A stretch of DNA of 12,234 bases from Methanobacteriota archaeon. Its GTDB lineage: Archaea; Halobacteriota; Methanocellia; Methanocellales; Methanocellaceae. Below are positions 1 to 6,640 of this stretch, piece after piece. Positions within the stretch are counted from its first letter, which is position 1. Each line of letters opens with the position of its first letter. The DNA lies in NCBI GenBank assembly GCA_023436075.1, contig JAEZKS010000293.1, positions 1 to 12,234 on the forward strand, given 5' to 3'. Below the pieces are notes generated by a model. It saw only the letters and a list, made by a program, of their open reading frames with translations. It did no database searches and was not told the DNA's origin. Both the position numbers and the translations under genes were made by a program.

Positions 1-129
1 AAAGTCGAAGAACGGCAGGGCCTCCTGCAGCTTGCGAGTGCTTACTGCCTCCAGGCCAAGGATAAGTACCTCGCCGGGCTTCGGCATCTGCTCTGTAACG
101 ACCTTATCCTGCTGTGATTCTTCACTCAT
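1..129 (-). CDS. Unrecognised protein, N-terminal 43 codons only (gene runs off the window start)
   Basis: The reverse strand reads from an ATG at 129-127 without a stop to the window edge. The first residues are polar and acidic (MSEESQQDK), followed by a segment that begins a hydrophobic strand (GEVLILGLEAVS) and an amphipathic stretch ending LPFFDF. A ribosome binding site GAGGGTG lies at 140-134, just upstream of the ATG, which supports both the strand and the start. The polar head makes a signal peptide or N-terminal membrane segment unlikely, so a cytoplasmic protein is expected. I do not recognise the family from so short a piece. The gene is divergent from ilvE, and the region between the two is mostly occupied by a giant palindrome. 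Confidence 0.72.
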   Translation of the reverse strand, partial: MSEESQQDKVVTEQMPKPGEVLILGLEAVSTRKLQEALPFFDF

Positions 130-160
130 CAGCCACCCTCGGGTTTAATATTATACCCAC

Positions 161-170
161 TATTTTAAAG
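161..170 (-). promoter_or_regulatory. Candidate TATA box for the truncated leftmost gene
   Basis: On the reverse strand the bases read CTTTAAAATA. The centre is about 25 bases before position 140, where the GAGGGTG ribosome binding site begins, so transcription would start just ahead of that site with a very short leader. A second AT-rich box at 147-156 would place the start inside the gene and is less likely. Confidence 0.35.
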
Positions 171-190
171 GTTTTCCTGTTTTACCGGGT

Positions 191-620
191 CTTTGTTTCT
201 GCTCTTGTCGTTTCAGCACTAAAACACTAAACGTTTTATTTTTCCATTAAAAGCACTAAAGGCACGAAAATCACGGTTAAAACTCGAAAGTCACTAAATC
301 ACGAATTCAAGGTCACTAAAGTCTCTAAAGCCTCTAAGCTTAAAACACGAATAAGGTCACGAAGGTCACTAAACCACCAACGATGGCGCTCGCTCGCACC
401 GACTTGTAAAACTGTGACTTCCCAATCTCTTATGCAACAACGAAGTTACCAGGCAGGCGTTGGTGTTTTCGTGACCTTCGTGACCTTATTCGTGTTTTAA
501 GCTTGGTGACGTTCGTGGCTTTAGTGCCTTTGAATTCGTGATTTAGTGACTTTCGTGACCTTAGTGGAAAATAAAAACGTTTAGTGTTTTAGTGCTGAAA
601 CGACAAGAGCAGAAACGAAG
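191..620. repeat. Giant imperfect palindrome with arms of about 190 and 163 bases, built of degenerate 9-base units
   Basis: The left arm (191-382) is the reverse complement of the right arm (458-620), around a loop at 383-457. Three blocks pair exactly: 201-237 with 574-610 (37 bases), 285-310 with 530-555 (26 bases) and 336-369 with 471-504 (34 bases). The outermost 47 bases (191-237 with 574-620) have only one mismatch. The left arm carries about 29 extra bases near 249-284. The top strand of the left arm is mostly A and C and the right arm mostly G and T, because the arms consist of degenerate units such as GGTCACGAA and GGTCACTAA with a period near 9. No clear target-site duplication flanks it and there is no credible ORF inside. 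It fills most of the gap between the leftmost gene and ilvE. Function unknown. Confidence 0.93.
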
Positions 621-652
621 CATCATGCGCTGTGCAGGGGTATAACATAACG

Positions 653-660
653 CTTATATC
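653..660 (+). promoter_or_regulatory. TATA box of ilvE
   Basis: The bases CTTATATC match an archaeal TATA box. Transcription would begin about 25 bases downstream, near 682. This excludes the GTG at 679 as a start and supports the ATG at 691. The box lies 33 bases outside the giant palindrome, so the palindrome is upstream of the predicted transcript. Confidence 0.55.
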
Positions 661-690
661 TGCGAGCGGAGATATTCCGTGGGTATCACG

Positions 691-1563
691 ATGTCCGATT
701 ATATTTACATCGATGGCAAGTTCTACGATCGGAAGGATGCAAAAGTTTCCGTTTTCGATCACGGCCTCCTGTATGGCGACGGCGTGTTCGAGGGCATCCG
801 GGCCTACAATGGCCGAGTATTCCGGCTGGACGAGCACATCGACAGAATGTATGACGGGGCGAAGGCGATCTTGCTGCGGCCGCCCCTGACCAAGGCAGAG
901 ATGAAGAAAGTCATCATCGAGACGCTGAAGAAGAACAAGCTCAAGGACGCCTACATCCGGCCGATCATCACTCGCGGCGTGGGTGACCTGGGACTCGACC
1001 CCCGCAAGTGCCCGAAGGCCAGCGTTATCGTAATCGCAGTATACTGGGGAGCCATGTATGGCGATCTGTACGACAAGGGCCTGACTGCTGTTTCAGTGAG
1101 CACCCGCCGCAACGCGTCCGAGGCGCTGCCCACCAACATCAAGTCGCTGAACTACCTGAACAACATCCTCGCCAAGATCGAGGCCAACGAGAAGGGCGGC
1201 GACGAGGCGATCATCTTCGACACCCGCGGGAACGTCGCAGAAGGCTCCGGCGACAACATCTTCGTCGTCAAAGGCGGGAAGGTTTTCACGCCCCCGGTGC
1301 TCCAGAACTTGAACGGCGTCACCCGGGCGTGCGTGTTCGAGCTCTGCCCGAAGCTGAAGATACCCATAGCGGACCAGAACATCGGCTACTTCGACCTGTA
1401 CACTGCAGATGAGGTGTTCGTCACGGGGACCGCGGCAGAGATCGCGCCCATCACGAAGATCGACGGCCGCATCATCGGCGACGGCAAGCCTGGGCAGGTC
1501 ACGAAGAAGCTCATGACCGCCTACAAGAAGCTTACCCAGACGACAGGAACGCCGATAAAATAG
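691..1563 (+). CDS. ilvE: Branched-chain amino acid aminotransferase (class IV PLP enzyme)
   Basis: This 290-residue protein is a fold-type IV PLP aminotransferase that transfers the amino group between glutamate and the 2-oxo acids of valine, leucine and isoleucine, the last step of their synthesis in the cytoplasm. The family signature is clear: FDHGLLYGDGVFEGIR at about residues 22-36, YIRPIITRG at 88-96, the PLP-binding lysine K151 in NIKSLNYLNN, the cofactor-ring glutamate E184 in NVAEGSGDNIF, and the phosphate-binding loop VTGTAAEI near 244-251. The length is normal for the family. The ATG at 691 is preferred over the GTG at 679 because of the promoter position and because GGGTATC precedes it. 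It stands alone on its strand, flanked by long palindromes on both sides. D-amino acid aminotransferase or aminodeoxychorismate lyase are relatives, but the motif set fits IlvE best. Confidence 0.95.
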   Translation: MSDYIYIDGKFYDRKDAKVSVFDHGLLYGDGVFEGIRAYNGRVFRLDEHIDRMYDGAKAILLRPPLTKAEMKKVIIETLKKNKLKDAYIRPIITRGVGDLGLDPRKCPKASVIVIAVYWGAMYGDLYDKGLTAVSVSTRRNASEALPTNIKSLNYLNNILAKIEANEKGGDEAIIFDTRGNVAEGSGDNIFVVKGGKVFTPPVLQNLNGVTRACVFELCPKLKIPIADQNIGYFDLYTADEVFVTGTAAEIAPITKIDGRIIGDGKPGQVTKKLMTAYKKLTQTTGTPIK

Positions 1564-1586
1564 GCACCTGTCGTCATTTCTTTTTA
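1539..1586 (+). terminator. Terminator-like hairpin over the ilvE stop codon
   Basis: GACGACAGG (1539-1547) pairs perfectly with CCTGTCGTC (1567-1575), giving a 9-pair stem with a 19-base loop that contains the ilvE stop. It is followed by a T-rich stretch ATTTCTTTTTA. Archaeal termination depends mainly on the T-rich tract, which is present here. Confidence 0.55.
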
Positions 1587-1672
1587 CGAAAGCAACCGCT
1601 GTCGCGGTCTCGCGCGTGGGTGCCCGGAGCAGGGCATGAGACGATCACTCGACATTTTTCTTAAAATTCGTT

Positions 1673-1889
1673 CTCCTCGGACTCCTTACTCCTTAAGCTC
1701 CTTGTTAAAAACCGTACTCCTTAGACTCATTCAACCTCCTGATCTCTACCTTGAACTCCTTGTCCTCCCCGGGCTCCCGTCGCTGAGCTTAAGGAGGTTG
1801 AAGGAGCTTAAGGTAGAGCTTCAGAGAAAAAGGAGCAAAAGGAGTACGTTTTTTAAGAAGGAGCTCAAGGAGTTAAGGAGCTAAAGGAG
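1673..1889. repeat. Second long imperfect palindrome, built of degenerate CTCCTTA / AAGGAGCT units
   Basis: The left arm (about 1673-1770) is rich in CTCCTTA-like units and the right arm (about 1785-1889) in AAGGAGCT-like units. The reverse complement of the right arm aligns with the left arm almost end to end with few gaps, including landmark pairs such as the CGTACTCCTT near 1713-1722 with AAGGAGTACG near 1839-1848, and CTCTACCTT near 1744-1752 with AAGGTAGAG near 1810-1818. The loop is only about 15 bases. The unit period is about 8-10 bases, as in the palindrome at 191-620, but the sequence is unrelated. The 82-codon ORF across it (1636-1884) only translates the repeats into a lysine/leucine/glutamate pattern and is not a believable gene. 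Function unknown. Confidence 0.88.
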
Positions 1890-1987
1890 AGTTTATTAAA
1901 AGCATTTTTCAATGAAAATTGTCGGCGATCCTAACGATCGAAAACTGCCTGGCTTACTCGCGCGTGCGCGGATAAGCAGCCTGACAA

Positions 1988-1995
1988 CATATATA
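1988..1995 (+). promoter_or_regulatory. TATA box for the hydrogenase peptidase cluster
   Basis: The bases CATATATA fit an archaeal TATA box. Transcription would begin near 2017, giving a leader of about 65 bases before the GTG at 2083. Confidence 0.5.
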
Positions 1996-2004
1996 GCCGA
2001 TGCG

Positions 2005-2019
2005 CCCGATACTATCGGG
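2005..2019. promoter_or_regulatory. Perfect 15-base palindrome over the predicted transcription start (candidate operator)
   Basis: CCCGATACTATCGGG consists of two perfect 7-base half sites around one base. It begins 10 bases after the TATA box and covers the predicted transcription start, the usual place for an archaeal repressor site. No regulator is identified. Confidence 0.4.
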
Positions 2020-2058
2020 TATACGGCGGTCGAAGTGCCCTGTGCTTTTCCGCCGGCG

Positions 2059-2074
2059 CTCCTGCACAGGAGGG
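2059..2074 (+). promoter_or_regulatory. Ribosome binding site AGGAGGG sequestered in a short hairpin
   Basis: The strong ribosome binding site AGGAGGG (2068-2074) lies 8 bases before the GTG at 2083 and fixes that start. Its AGGAG half (2068-2072) pairs exactly with CTCCT (2059-2063) across a GCAC loop. A second stem, CGGCGG (2024-2029) with CCGCCG (2050-2055), sits just upstream. The leader is therefore compactly folded and could limit translation of the peptidase. Confidence 0.5.
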
Positions 2075-2082
2075 TATGAATC

Positions 2083-2577
2083 GTGGACTATTTCGAGCGT
2101 CTCGGGCAGGAACTCAAAGCCAGAATTGGCAAAATACAGGTAGACAAAGTCGTCTTCATCGGCGTGGGAAACCGGTACCGGGGCGACGACGCCATCGGGC
2201 CGATAATCATCGACATGCTGGAGGGCCAGGTCCCTCATGCCATCGATGCCGGGCCGTCTCCTGAGAACGTCACAAGTGCGATCAAAAAGCTGAAACCGGA
2301 GCTGATCGTGTTCATCGATGCCCTGATTTTCAAGGACCTGCCGCCCGGTACGCCGCAGATCGTGGAGATCGACGATATCCGGCACCTGGGCGAATCGACG
2401 CATACGTTGTCGCTTGACGTGGTCATGGAGTACCTGAAAATCGAGACTACGGCAGACGTCTTCATGATCGGCGTACAGCCAGGACGGATTGCTGACGGTG
2501 AGGGACTGTCTGGTGGGATAGAGGAAAGATTGCAAAAGCTCGCATCCGTGATCCGGGAATCGGCACGACGGGTGTAA
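2083..2577 (+). CDS. hycI: Hydrogenase maturation peptidase, HycI/HyaD family (M52)
   Basis: This 164-residue protein belongs to the endopeptidases that remove the C-terminal tail of [NiFe]-hydrogenase large subunits after nickel insertion. The family core is plain: GVGNRYRGDDAIGP at residues 27-40 with D35/D36, DAGPSPE at 55-61, the hydrophobic strand ending FIDA with D79, and STHTLSL with H107. By analogy with HycI/HybD, one of D35/D36, then D79 and H107, are the nickel-sensing ligands. The VFMIGVQP strand (126-133) resembles HycI rather than HyaD proteins. The start is GTG, chosen because an AGGAGGG site lies 8 bases before it; the ATG at 2076 is out of frame and too close. The next gene is a proton-pumping membrane subunit, so a group 4 energy-converting hydrogenase is a plausible client, but no hydrogenase large subunit is present in the window. 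An F420-reducing hydrogenase client cannot be excluded. Confidence 0.9.
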   Translation: MDYFERLGQELKARIGKIQVDKVVFIGVGNRYRGDDAIGPIIIDMLEGQVPHAIDAGPSPENVTSAIKKLKPELIVFIDALIFKDLPPGTPQIVEIDDIRHLGESTHTLSLDVVMEYLKIETTADVFMIGVQPGRIADGEGLSGGIEERLQKLASVIRESARRV

Positions 2578-2593
2578 AAAACGGGTGTAAAAA
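2568..2593 (+). repeat. Perfect 13-base tandem duplication at the peptidase stop / next gene's ribosome binding site
   Basis: ACGGGTGTAAAAA occurs twice back to back (2568-2580 and 2581-2593). The first copy holds the stop codon of the peptidase gene (2575-2577). The second copy supplies a GGGTG element about 9 bases before the ATG at 2597, which can pair with the CACC part of the 16S rRNA tail. It appears to be a local duplication that created or strengthened the downstream ribosome binding site. Confidence 0.85.
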
Positions 2594-2596
2594 ACT

Positions 2597-4087
2597 ATGC
2601 ACGACTACCTTGCGCTCGGCCCCGTACTGTTATACGTAATCGGGGCGATGATCGCCCTTTTGATGTATGAGTACGGCAAGAAGCTGTTCGAGCCGTTCAT
2701 CATCGGCTATTCCGCGCTCGTCTTCATCCTCGAGCTTGCCTACCTGCTATTGTTGCAGTCGGGGACCATCTCCGAGCCGCTGGCATACGACTTCATCGTG
2801 CTGGACGCCCCCGGCATGCTGATCACCTGCATGGTCGGCTTCCTGGGCACGCTGGCCCTGTTCTACTCATTCGCCTACAAGAACCAGGGAGCGGCCTACG
2901 ACGGCACTTACTTCGTGCTGTACCTGCTGGTCATGGGCGCCATGGCTATGATGGCCAACACCTACAACGTGGTCGTAATGCTCGTCATGCTGGAGGGAGC
3001 CACAGTCTTCAGTGGCATGCTCATCCTGTTCGGCAGGACGAAGCGCTCCATCCAGGCGACGACCGTCTACCTGGCCGTCAGCATTTTCGAGGTATTGCTC
3101 ATCCTCTACGGCGCGTTCGTCCTCTACGGACATACTGGCTCGCTGGACGTGATCAACAACCTGGATAAGATCCCCGACGGCGACCGAATGCTGCTGGTAG
3201 CCCTGTTCCTGTTCGGCTTCGGCACCAAGGCAGGCCTCATACCGCTTGGCCTGATCTGGCTGCCGCCGGCCCACGCCGAGGCGCCGCCCCCGATCAGCGC
3301 CACTATGTCCGGCATCCTGGTCAAGGCCGCTGCCATCGCCATGGCGAAGGCCACCCTGCCATTCGCCTTCGCGTCAGGCGCAGGGACGATGGCGTTGTTC
3401 GTCGTGGCAATAGGTGTCATTGGCATCCTTGGAGGCGTGATCATGGCGCTGCTACAAGAAGACATCAAGCGCTTGCTTGCCTTCCACACGGTCAGCCAGA
3501 TCGGCTATATCGTGGTCGGGCTGGGTATCGGCTTCCTTGCTGCTATGGGTGGCCACTGGGCGGACGTGGCAGGGGAAGGCGTGTTCGGTGCGCTGTTCCA
3601 CATGACCAACCACATGCTGTTCAAAGGCGGACTGTTCCTGATATCCGGCGTGCTCATCCTCCGGGTAAGCACCAGGAAGATGCATAAGATGGGCGGGCTG
3701 CTGAAGCAAATGCCTGTCACGGCGATCTGCTTCCTTATCGCATCTCTGGCCATGTCGGGCTTCCCGCTGCTCAACGGCTTCGCGAGCAAAGAGGCCATCC
3801 ACAGCGCTACGGATGCGGCGATACCGCTCTGGTCTGGCTACGAGTGGATAGGATGGCTACAGATTTTGGGCAGTATATTGACCTTTATCTGCCTCATGCA
3901 TGCATTCTACGTTATTTTCATGGGCAAGCCAAAGCCAGAGCTCGCACAGGTAAAAGAGGCGCCGCTGTACATGCTGATCCCGATAATGATCATGGCAGGG
4001 CTCTGCATCGTGATCGGGCTGTTTCCAAGCACGGTCGAAGGAGTCTTGCACTTTGCCGCAGACTGCCTGCTCCACATGGAGACATAG
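2597..4087 (+). CDS. Antiporter-like proton-translocating membrane subunit (complex I NuoL/M/N, Mrp and energy-converting hydrogenase family)
   Basis: This 496-residue protein is hydrophobic throughout, with roughly 13-14 membrane segments by eye, the normal size for a NuoM/NuoN/MrpD/EhbF-type subunit. Conserved ion-path residues are present: E133 in VMLEGATVFSG (TM5 glutamate), K211 in GFGTKAGLIPLG (TM7 lysine), the signature WLPPAHAEAPPPISATMSG at 221-239 followed by K243 in ILVKAA (TM8 lysine), H297 in AFHTVSQIGY, HMTNHMLFKGG at 335-345, and K398 in NGFASKEA (TM12 lysine). An intact charge chain means it should move protons or sodium rather than be a degenerate subunit. It starts 20 bases after the peptidase gene, so the two are probably co-transcribed. 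I cannot assign it to Ehb, Ech, Mbh, Fpo or Mrp by motif alone. It lacks the extra C-terminal helix expected of a NuoL-length protein. No partner subunits are adjacent. Confidence 0.9.
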   Translation: MHDYLALGPVLLYVIGAMIALLMYEYGKKLFEPFIIGYSALVFILELAYLLLLQSGTISEPLAYDFIVLDAPGMLITCMVGFLGTLALFYSFAYKNQGAAYDGTYFVLYLLVMGAMAMMANTYNVVVMLVMLEGATVFSGMLILFGRTKRSIQATTVYLAVSIFEVLLILYGAFVLYGHTGSLDVINNLDKIPDGDRMLLVALFLFGFGTKAGLIPLGLIWLPPAHAEAPPPISATMSGILVKAAAIAMAKATLPFAFASGAGTMALFVVAIGVIGILGGVIMALLQEDIKRLLAFHTVSQIGYIVVGLGIGFLAAMGGHWADVAGEGVFGALFHMTNHMLFKGGLFLISGVLILRVSTRKMHKMGGLLKQMPVTAICFLIASLAMSGFPLLNGFASKEAIHSATDAAIPLWSGYEWIGWLQILGSILTFICLMHAFYVIFMGKPKPELAQVKEAPLYMLIPIMIMAGLCIVIGLFPSTVEGVLHFAADCLLHMET

Positions 4088-4123
4088 GGTCACATCGAGG
4101 AAGGAAGAGGACAGACGCCGTCG

Positions 4124-4942
4124 GTGCAAGATACGAAGAGTAAAGTAGTTGCGATAATACGACAAATATCTGAAGCGAGAGATAATCTACTGCCGCCGGG
4201 TGTTAGCATAGTATACGAGAAGAGGCTAATCGATGAATTAAACGCAGAACGCCGTGTCTTCGAAAGCTTCCTGAAATCGATCGACGCTTACGATACTTGC
4301 ATAGATTACACGGGAACATACAAGGGTAGGGAATTAACCACCATTTTATGCTATAGCCGGCTCGGTGAGATCTACCGGTACTTCGGAAACGTCGAAAGCT
4401 CCCGCAGGATGTTTTACTACGCGACGGACATTTACCGATACGATACCAGGTATTACGATGGGGAAAGGAAAATAGAAAGCAAACAACTCGCCGAAATGGC
4501 TGCAATGCTCTGGTTGGCGGGCAGGCAGGAAGAGTCCAGAGTGACGATCGGCTGGATCCTGGAAAACGATACACTCCCTTCGATAGAAGAAATGAAGAAG
4601 TTCAAAATTTTCGATGAACTCGGTTTCACATACATGTGGAGAGGATATGCATTGCTCGTCCAGGGACGACACAGGGAAGCTTATGACAGCCTGAGAGAGG
4701 TTATGCTGCTTTATAGTAAAGCGCGTAAACAGCACGGCATCTGGCAGGTACTGGAATCGTATCTTCCTAAAGCGCTGGAACCGCTGTCCGCATACATGTG
4801 CGACCCGAAGCCTGAAACGAGAATAAGTGCTTGCGCAGGCCTGGAAGAATTTACGATCAGGCTCGGAACTTGGGACAGATACGAAGGGTTAATCCACTAT
4901 CTCTTCCTGATCGACGCATATCCTGATGTATATAGTATATAG
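4124..4942 (+). CDS. Uncharacterised TPR-like helical repeat protein
   Basis: This 272-residue protein has no signal peptide or membrane segment and reads as all-helical. Two stretches have the spacing of tetratricopeptide repeats: the one around LCYSRLGEIYRYFGN and its following helix (about residues 75-105), and ELGFTYMWRGYALLVQGRHRE with its following helix (about 165-200). The middle segment EMAAMLWLAGRQEESRVTIGWIL (about 128-150) is a third possible unit. The role is probably protein binding; no catalytic motif is seen. The start is GTG with a purine-rich GAGGAAGGAAGAGG run 14 bases upstream, an unusually long gap, and no better start exists because the frame opens only at 4088. It follows the membrane subunit by 36 bases with no visible promoter, so it may belong to that transcript. 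It has many A/T-ending and AGA/AGG/ATA codons compared with its upstream neighbours. Its stop lies 8 bases from the stop of the convergent HEAT-repeat gene. Confidence 0.8.
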   Translation: MQDTKSKVVAIIRQISEARDNLLPPGVSIVYEKRLIDELNAERRVFESFLKSIDAYDTCIDYTGTYKGRELTTILCYSRLGEIYRYFGNVESSRRMFYYATDIYRYDTRYYDGERKIESKQLAEMAAMLWLAGRQEESRVTIGWILENDTLPSIEEMKKFKIFDELGFTYMWRGYALLVQGRHREAYDSLREVMLLYSKARKQHGIWQVLESYLPKALEPLSAYMCDPKPETRISACAGLEEFTIRLGTWDRYEGLIHYLFLIDAYPDVYSI

Positions 4943-4950
4943 CTAAGCTG

Positions 4951-6549
4951 TCAGCGGCTATAGATCCTTGCGATTGCCTTCATTGCGTTGATCCTGACCT
5001 CACCATTTTCATCATATAGAAATTCCGTGATAATTGCCACAGTATCCTGATTGCCCCTATACCCCAACAGATAAAGGGCTGTGGAACGCACTTCTGGGCG
5101 GCTGTCATCGAGCGCGTCGACCAGCGGCGCTATCGTGCTTTGGGCGGATATTTTCTTGATGATGTTGGCGGCATTCGCTCTCACGCGGCTGTCCGGATCG
5201 CAGATCGACTGCGTGATCGAGACGGCCGCTCTGCTGTCGCCGATCTTCGCGAGCGCATCTATAGCCCGTAAGCGAACCCGGAAATCAGGGTGCCTTAGTT
5301 CATCAATGGGAAGCAGGACAGTCGATCCGTCCAGAACCTGCCCTGTGATCTCTACCGGATTCAATTGTTCGGGCAGGAGAAGCTGGCTCATATGATCGGT
5401 GAGACGTTTCTCGTCGGTTTCACGTCCTGAGGACATAACGCCATAGCGTAACCGACCTCCCTCGTCAAAGTGAAAATTTTTTCGTCCGCCGGCAACACTC
5501 AGCCTGTCCTGGGCGATGGAGAGGATAAGGCCCCTGAGATCAGCATCCTGACTGTCTATCGCCTGATTCAACGGCTCGAGCGCCCCAGGCGCCCACAGAT
5601 TCAACAGCATCGAAATCACCTGCTCCCGAACCTTTGCGTTCTTATTCTTCAAAGCCCTGGCAGCACCTATGACAATTTGATCGGCCACCTTGCCGCTGAT
5701 GTTATAGTTCATGGACCTCACTAGCAATATCCAAGATGCTTCGATACGAACCGACTCGTCATCATCAAACAGGCGTTCGATAATAAGATCGTAAATGTGT
5801 GGGTCGTCGAATTGACCCATTACCTGGTACAAGGCAGTAATAATGGCCGCCCTGACCGTCGGACCGTTGTTTTTTAACGCTTTTTCCAGTACACTGATCG
5901 GACAGCTTCCCCGGAGCTTTGCCAGATATTTGATAGCCAGTAGCCGGTCATCTACGTTATCGCTGTCCAGCAACTCGGCAATCGTGCGAATGGCACGCTC
6001 GTCGTTGATTTCGACCAGAGATTGCAGCGCGGCGGCCTGTAGCCCGGCATCCGTGCTTCTCATGTTTTGCTTGAACTTCGCAATAGCTCTCTGTTCCTTG
6101 AATATGGCTTCTGCGTTCTTCGCCTGGTGGCGTACCCATACGTCAGGGTCTCCGGTTGCATCCTTTATGATCTTCTGGGCTCTTTTATTACCGGTCTCGC
6201 TCAATATCATGAGAGCATTAGCCCTCATGTTGCCATCCGCATCTGATGAGGATTCCAGAATAGCTTCGGTGGCCGAAGGGTCATTTATTTTGCCCAGCGC
6301 GCCGAGCGCATGCAAACGGACGGTCACGTAGGGGTCTTTCAGCATCATTATAAGCAAGCCGGTGGCTCCGGTACATCGCAAATCGCCCATCAGGTCGATC
6401 GACCTCAACTTTATGGTGAGATTATCGTCCTGTGCGCCACAGGTCAATGTGCGTAAGATCGACTCAGGACTCAGGTGACTGTAACGTCCGTTCAGGATGG
6501 CACCAAATTCAACCTGCCAGTCACAATATTCCCGGACATCGTCAACCAT
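4951..6549 (-). CDS. HEAT-repeat (PBS-lyase-like) protein, function unknown
   Basis: This protein of 532 residues (from the ATG at 6549) consists of about ten to twelve helical HEAT-like repeats. Typical units are DPYVTVRLHALGALGKINDP, DPDSRVRANAANIIKKIS and DSRPEVRSTALYLLGYRGN, with the usual aspartate-proline turn and buried alanine/leucine pattern. A non-repeat insert of about 60 residues (roughly 350-410, containing GGRKNFHFDEGGRLRYG) separates the long first array from a shorter C-terminal array. Such proteins are scaffolds or binding partners; phycobilin lyase activity is not implied. A GTG at 6585 would add 12 residues, but a TATA-like box at 6597-6604 predicts transcription starting near 6574, downstream of that GTG, so the ATG is preferred. 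It converges tail to tail with the TPR-like gene, leaving 8 bases between stops. Confidence 0.87.
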   Translation of the reverse strand: MVDDVREYCDWQVEFGAILNGRYSHLSPESILRTLTCGAQDDNLTIKLRSIDLMGDLRCTGATGLLIMMLKDPYVTVRLHALGALGKINDPSATEAILESSSDADGNMRANALMILSETGNKRAQKIIKDATGDPDVWVRHQAKNAEAIFKEQRAIAKFKQNMRSTDAGLQAAALQSLVEINDERAIRTIAELLDSDNVDDRLLAIKYLAKLRGSCPISVLEKALKNNGPTVRAAIITALYQVMGQFDDPHIYDLIIERLFDDDESVRIEASWILLVRSMNYNISGKVADQIVIGAARALKNKNAKVREQVISMLLNLWAPGALEPLNQAIDSQDADLRGLILSIAQDRLSVAGGRKNFHFDEGGRLRYGVMSSGRETDEKRLTDHMSQLLLPEQLNPVEITGQVLDGSTVLLPIDELRHPDFRVRLRAIDALAKIGDSRAAVSITQSICDPDSRVRANAANIIKKISAQSTIAPLVDALDDSRPEVRSTALYLLGYRGNQDTVAIITEFLYDENGEVRINAMKAIARIYSR

Positions 6550-6596
6550 AAGGAACCCTGATTTAGATACTGTATACTGTCTCACTTATTTTGGAG

Positions 6597-6604
6597 AATA
6601 TAAA
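6597..6604 (-). promoter_or_regulatory. TATA box of the HEAT-repeat gene
   Basis: On the reverse strand the bases read TTTATATT, close to the archaeal consensus, within a short AT-rich island between acylphosphatase and the HEAT-repeat gene. The predicted start of transcription is near 6574, about 25 bases ahead of the ATG at 6549. It shows the HEAT-repeat gene has its own promoter rather than depending on gap. Confidence 0.5.
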
Positions 6605-6640
6605 TTTAATTAGAGTCTGCCGAGGAAACCTAAGAACGAC

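Noticed and set aside
191..620. CRISPR array, because of repeated CACGAAGGT/CACTAAA units
   Set aside because: Units are short (about 9 bases), degenerate and contiguous, with no spacers of regular size, and they are arranged as an inverted rather than a direct repeat overall.
679..690. GTG at 679 as the ilvE start
   Set aside because: The TATA box at 653-660 predicts transcription starting near 682, after this codon; ATG 691 also matches the usual family N-terminus.
589..837. An 82-codon minus-strand ORF across the ilvE start
   Set aside because: It overlaps ilvE on the opposite strand and runs into the palindrome arm; no family features are seen.
1636..1884. An 82-codon plus-strand ORF with a K/L/E-rich sequence
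   Set aside because: It lies entirely over the second palindrome; the residue pattern is just the translation of AAGGAGCT-type units, and there is no ribosome binding site or promoter.
4951..6549. Phycocyanobilin lyase activity for the HEAT-repeat protein
   Set aside because: The repeats resemble those of PBS lyases, but this is a generic scaffold fold and nothing here suggests phycobilin chemistry in a methanogen-like genome.
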